A DNA stretch of 64,000 nt, from the NCBI GenBank assembly GCA_050084985.1, contig JBITNC010000001.1:58900001-58964000 (forward strand), read 5' to 3'. Under the pieces are notes generated by a model, which searched no databases, was not told where the DNA came from, and saw only the letters and a program-made list of their open reading frames with translations. The DNA is from Nageia nagi. Taxonomy: Eukaryota > Pinophyta. Shown piece by piece: positions 61,215 through 64,000 of the stretch. The stretch's first letter is position 1, and every line of letters starts with the position of its first letter. The translations under genes were made by a program, and so were the position numbers.

Positions 61215-63060
61215 TCAAGTAATATGGTAGAAATCATAAAAACATCTAATGAAGTTAAGAAAAAAAACATCTTTTGATTGGTCTAGAAGTGATGAGTTTG
61301 AATCATTAATCTTAGTAAGTTCAAGTAGCTCTTCATCACACTTCATGGTAGATGAAGATACCCCATAGTTTACACTAATATATAAATAACCTACAATACA
61401 ACATAAATGATAAATATTGGATTTACCATGAGATGAGAAAGTAGTAGCACTCATACTAGAAGACATTGTATCCCTACCCCTGCTCACTCTTGCAATAATA
61501 ACCCTTGAGCTTGACTAGTTATAGCCATTGGGAGAGCACTGATATCTAAGGGGACATAACTTGGGGGAGATAGTATATACTCCAAATCTATTTAGAAAGT
61601 GTGATACCCTCAGCTCCTACCTGCTATTATTCCAAAGACTACACCATATCCTGTGCTTTATCTCTTTCAATTCTATATCTCAACTTGTCCTCATTTGAAT
61701 GTATGAGCTACTAAAATTGTACATGTAAAGACTCATTATCCAAATTAGACTATTCAAGTAATTATTGTGACTACCCAAGTAAGAACTTTAGCTCCTTGAT
61801 CTCTCCAATAATAAGTCATGAATCTGAATCTCTAGAATTGGTCTATCCTCTCCATGACCTCCCTTGCTAGTGTCAACCTCTTTAGCTAGAATCTCCATCT
61901 CAAGTAGGTCCTTTTTAGAAGCCTCCCTAATGTCCTAATCCCCTCAATTCTAGGACCCATACTAGGATCCTCCACATGTTATCTCACTTGATGACCTTGG
62001 TTGTCCTCATCGACCTCCTCCAACACAACCTACCATTAGGTACTAAAAACCTTTGTAACCCCAACATTATCTTTATCAATCGCCTCATTTGTAGTATTGT
62101 CCATCTTAGGATTAGGCTTTACATATACTAAAGGCTCAAGACCCTTTACTAGGATAGTGTCCTCTTGCTAATATTTGGTAGGCTCTAGAAGAATATCTTA
62201 CATAATCCCAAACTATCATCTGACATGGTCAAACTAAAAGTACTCTTAAAAATCAATCCATTCACCAGTGAGAATCCTTTCCTATTTAATTCCTACTACA
62301 TCAATCTCTAGCTTGTCCCATACTAGATACAAATGGTATGGGCAAAACTTGACATGGTTAGGAATGAGGTGACTCAACATGTCATGATAAAACCCAACAT
62401 CATGATGAACTCCATCAATGGTATGGATGTAGAAATCCTCCATCCATCATATAATTCCCATGGGATACTTTGCATGAGAGGAAAAACCAAGAATAAAAAG
62501 TTCATGAGGGCATGCCATGGAGATATGCTCATACTCCCATGCTTATAGAGTAACAGTAACTATCAATGATGTTCTATTACCCTAAGAGTAAAAGAATAGC
62601 TCCTTGTAATATTGTACAAAAAGAATCAGATCCTAAGAAAAGATGGTGCCATATTACATTATGTACACTACCATTGGAAGTAGTTATTAAGGAAAATGGC
62701 CACTGCTATTATTAGGTAATGCATAGCACTAGATACATCCTATAAAAAAAGAGAATTGAATGATCCCCTACTGATCATTGTGCTAGTATTGAAGATACCT
62801 AATCCCACCTAAGCTAATCTTAGACATGATCATATGAACTTGATCTACCTTGTATAAATAAGAGATGGTAGGTATGATGTTGTCTTGATCGATGACATAT
62901 TGGATCCTCTAACCCTAAATGGGTAATTTGTATAGATGGTGGATATCCTCCATAGTAATATTCATCTAACCCTTTAGGATATAGAAAGTCAATTTGTAGA
63001 GTCCCACCCCTCGAGCAAAGTCACCATGAGAGGGTAACAAAGCCTAGGGTTGAAAATAAC
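61215..63060 (-). pseudogene. Third PMD pseudogene, minus strand
   Basis: On the minus strand, about 62,915-63,030 reads LMVTLLEGWDSTN and, one frame over, LTFYILKG then MNITMEDIHHLYKLPI. This is the plant mobile domain core pattern (LVERW..T.TFHLP.GEM.IT.EDV..L..LPI). Downstream, 62,330-62,560 gives AWEYEHISMACPHELF and HDVGFYHDMLSHLIP. The 61,500-61,950 part looks like a coiled-coil tail (LSKLDNES, EIKELKFLLG, IERDKAQDM on their frames), and 61,215-61,487 is a 90-codon open end. It belongs to a different PMD subfamily from the tandem pair at 14,258-25,720, since the two share only core motifs. Confidence 0.75.
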
Positions 63061-64000
63061 TCAAACCTAAAATGCAAAATTAACTAAGTCAAAAAAAAAA
63101 TCTACCTCTAAGATCAAACACTGGAAACCCAAAGACTAGGTCACCAATCACTAGAGACCTAATGATTAGGTTGCCTAGTTATAGCATCCACTATTTAAAT
63201 GCTAAAGACTATGAAATAGTTCATCCCTAACTAACAAATGCAACCAAGATGGATGCAAAAGGGTAAAATATGAAAAATGCACTAAAAAAGGAAATCTAAA
63301 CTGTTGAAAGGAGTCTAAATGCTAAAATAACAAAATTAACAAGAAACTAAAATTAGGATTTTAAAACCCTACCTCCTCTTTGATTGGTTGCCTATGGATA
63401 GTTGGTCTCCCCCTCGATGATATACTATCCTATGTAATTGATAAGAAGAGAAATAGGTGGTCCAAGATAGATAGTGTGACAAGTCAACTAGAGCTCTAAA
63501 AAACCACAAAAGATAAATAAAAAAATGATAAGTCACTTTGTCTTTTTATTTTGATCGTGCCTTGGTATATCGATGATTTTATGCTAGACATTAATGATTT
63601 ACATGGTATGTCAATAATCAAAACCAATTGTCATCGACCCATAAATTTATGCACATACTAAAAAGAAAAATAGAGAGAGACAGTATTGGTGAATAAAATA
63701 CTTAATCCCTTTTTTTGGTTCATAAACAAGATGAAAATAATAAAACACATCAAAAAATGAACAAGACCCCTATTTGTTAAAATAGCTTAAGTCATATGTT
63801 TAAAGAATTCAAATCTTGTAAATAGTTCATATTCAAAAAAATCAAACATGATTAACAAACATGATATGACCTTCTACATAAGATCATCATGTACCCTAGC
63901 TAATAGGATAGAAGATAGTAATATCAAACCAATTGTATACTCAAAACTCATACTCTATATCGTAGTAGCTTTGACATATGTGGATGACATAGTGTCCTCA
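63061..64000. other. No recognised feature
   Basis: AT-rich. Possibly the N-terminal or upstream part of the minus-strand PMD pseudogene, but no motif supports it. Confidence 0.45.

Noticed and set aside
1-64000. tRNA, rRNA or organellar inserts
   Set aside because: No tRNA-like cloverleaf, rRNA core sequence or chloroplast/mitochondrial gene motif was seen on either strand by reading; a covariance-model search could not be run.

Overview
The window reads as nuclear DNA of a land plant with a large, old, repeat-filled genome. It is AT-rich and visibly CpG-poor, and it holds no intact gene, tRNA or rRNA that I can find. Everything recognisable is a decayed transposable element or a decayed plant-family gene: Ty1/Copia and Ty3/Gypsy LTR retrotransposons, L1-type LINEs, a TIR-bearing DNA element, plant mobile domain (PMD) pseudogenes and PLS-class pentatricopeptide-repeat (PPR) pseudogenes. 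PPR-PLS and PMD families point to a land plant. The age of the elements and the size of the repeats would suit a gymnosperm, but the sequence does not prove that.

Layout. 1-6,929: 3' three quarters of Copia-1 (+), whose 3' LTR abuts an antisense L1 LINE (about 6,930-9,700). 10,205-11,960: a second LINE reverse transcriptase region (+). 11,961-14,257: AT-rich DNA with two small repeat patches. 14,258-25,720: a tandem duplication of a PMD pseudogene, the second copy split by the complete Copia-2 element (15,976-24,622, GGATG target-site duplication, LTRs of about 498 bp). 26,122-27,574: a DNA element with terminal inverted repeats, of which an inverted relative lies at 54,349-55,390. 29,490-31,270 and 51,249-53,215: a minus-strand tandem array of PPR pseudogenes. 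Between these PPR blocks is a nest: Gypsy-B (31,346-51,248, minus) entered the PPR array, and Gypsy-C (35,156-49,392, minus, 14.2 kb, Athila/Tat-like) later entered the protease region of Gypsy-B, leaving GGAAT/GGAAC. 57,152-60,960: gag-protease of a fourth LTR element, Gypsy-D (+), without a visible reverse transcriptase. 61,215-63,060: a third PMD pseudogene, minus strand. The last 0.9 kb shows nothing recognisable.

Relative order of events can be read from the nesting: PPR array, then Gypsy-B (LTRs about 80-85 percent alike by eye), then Gypsy-C (LTRs about 90 percent alike outside one deletion); and PMD duplication, then Copia-2 (LTRs about 91 percent alike). All percentages are eye counts, not alignments. 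The least explained items are a roughly 3.8 kb extra reading frame downstream of the Gypsy-C integrase, an additional RNase H domain upstream of the Gypsy-C reverse transcriptase, and the near indel-free but stop-riddled gag frame of Gypsy-D.
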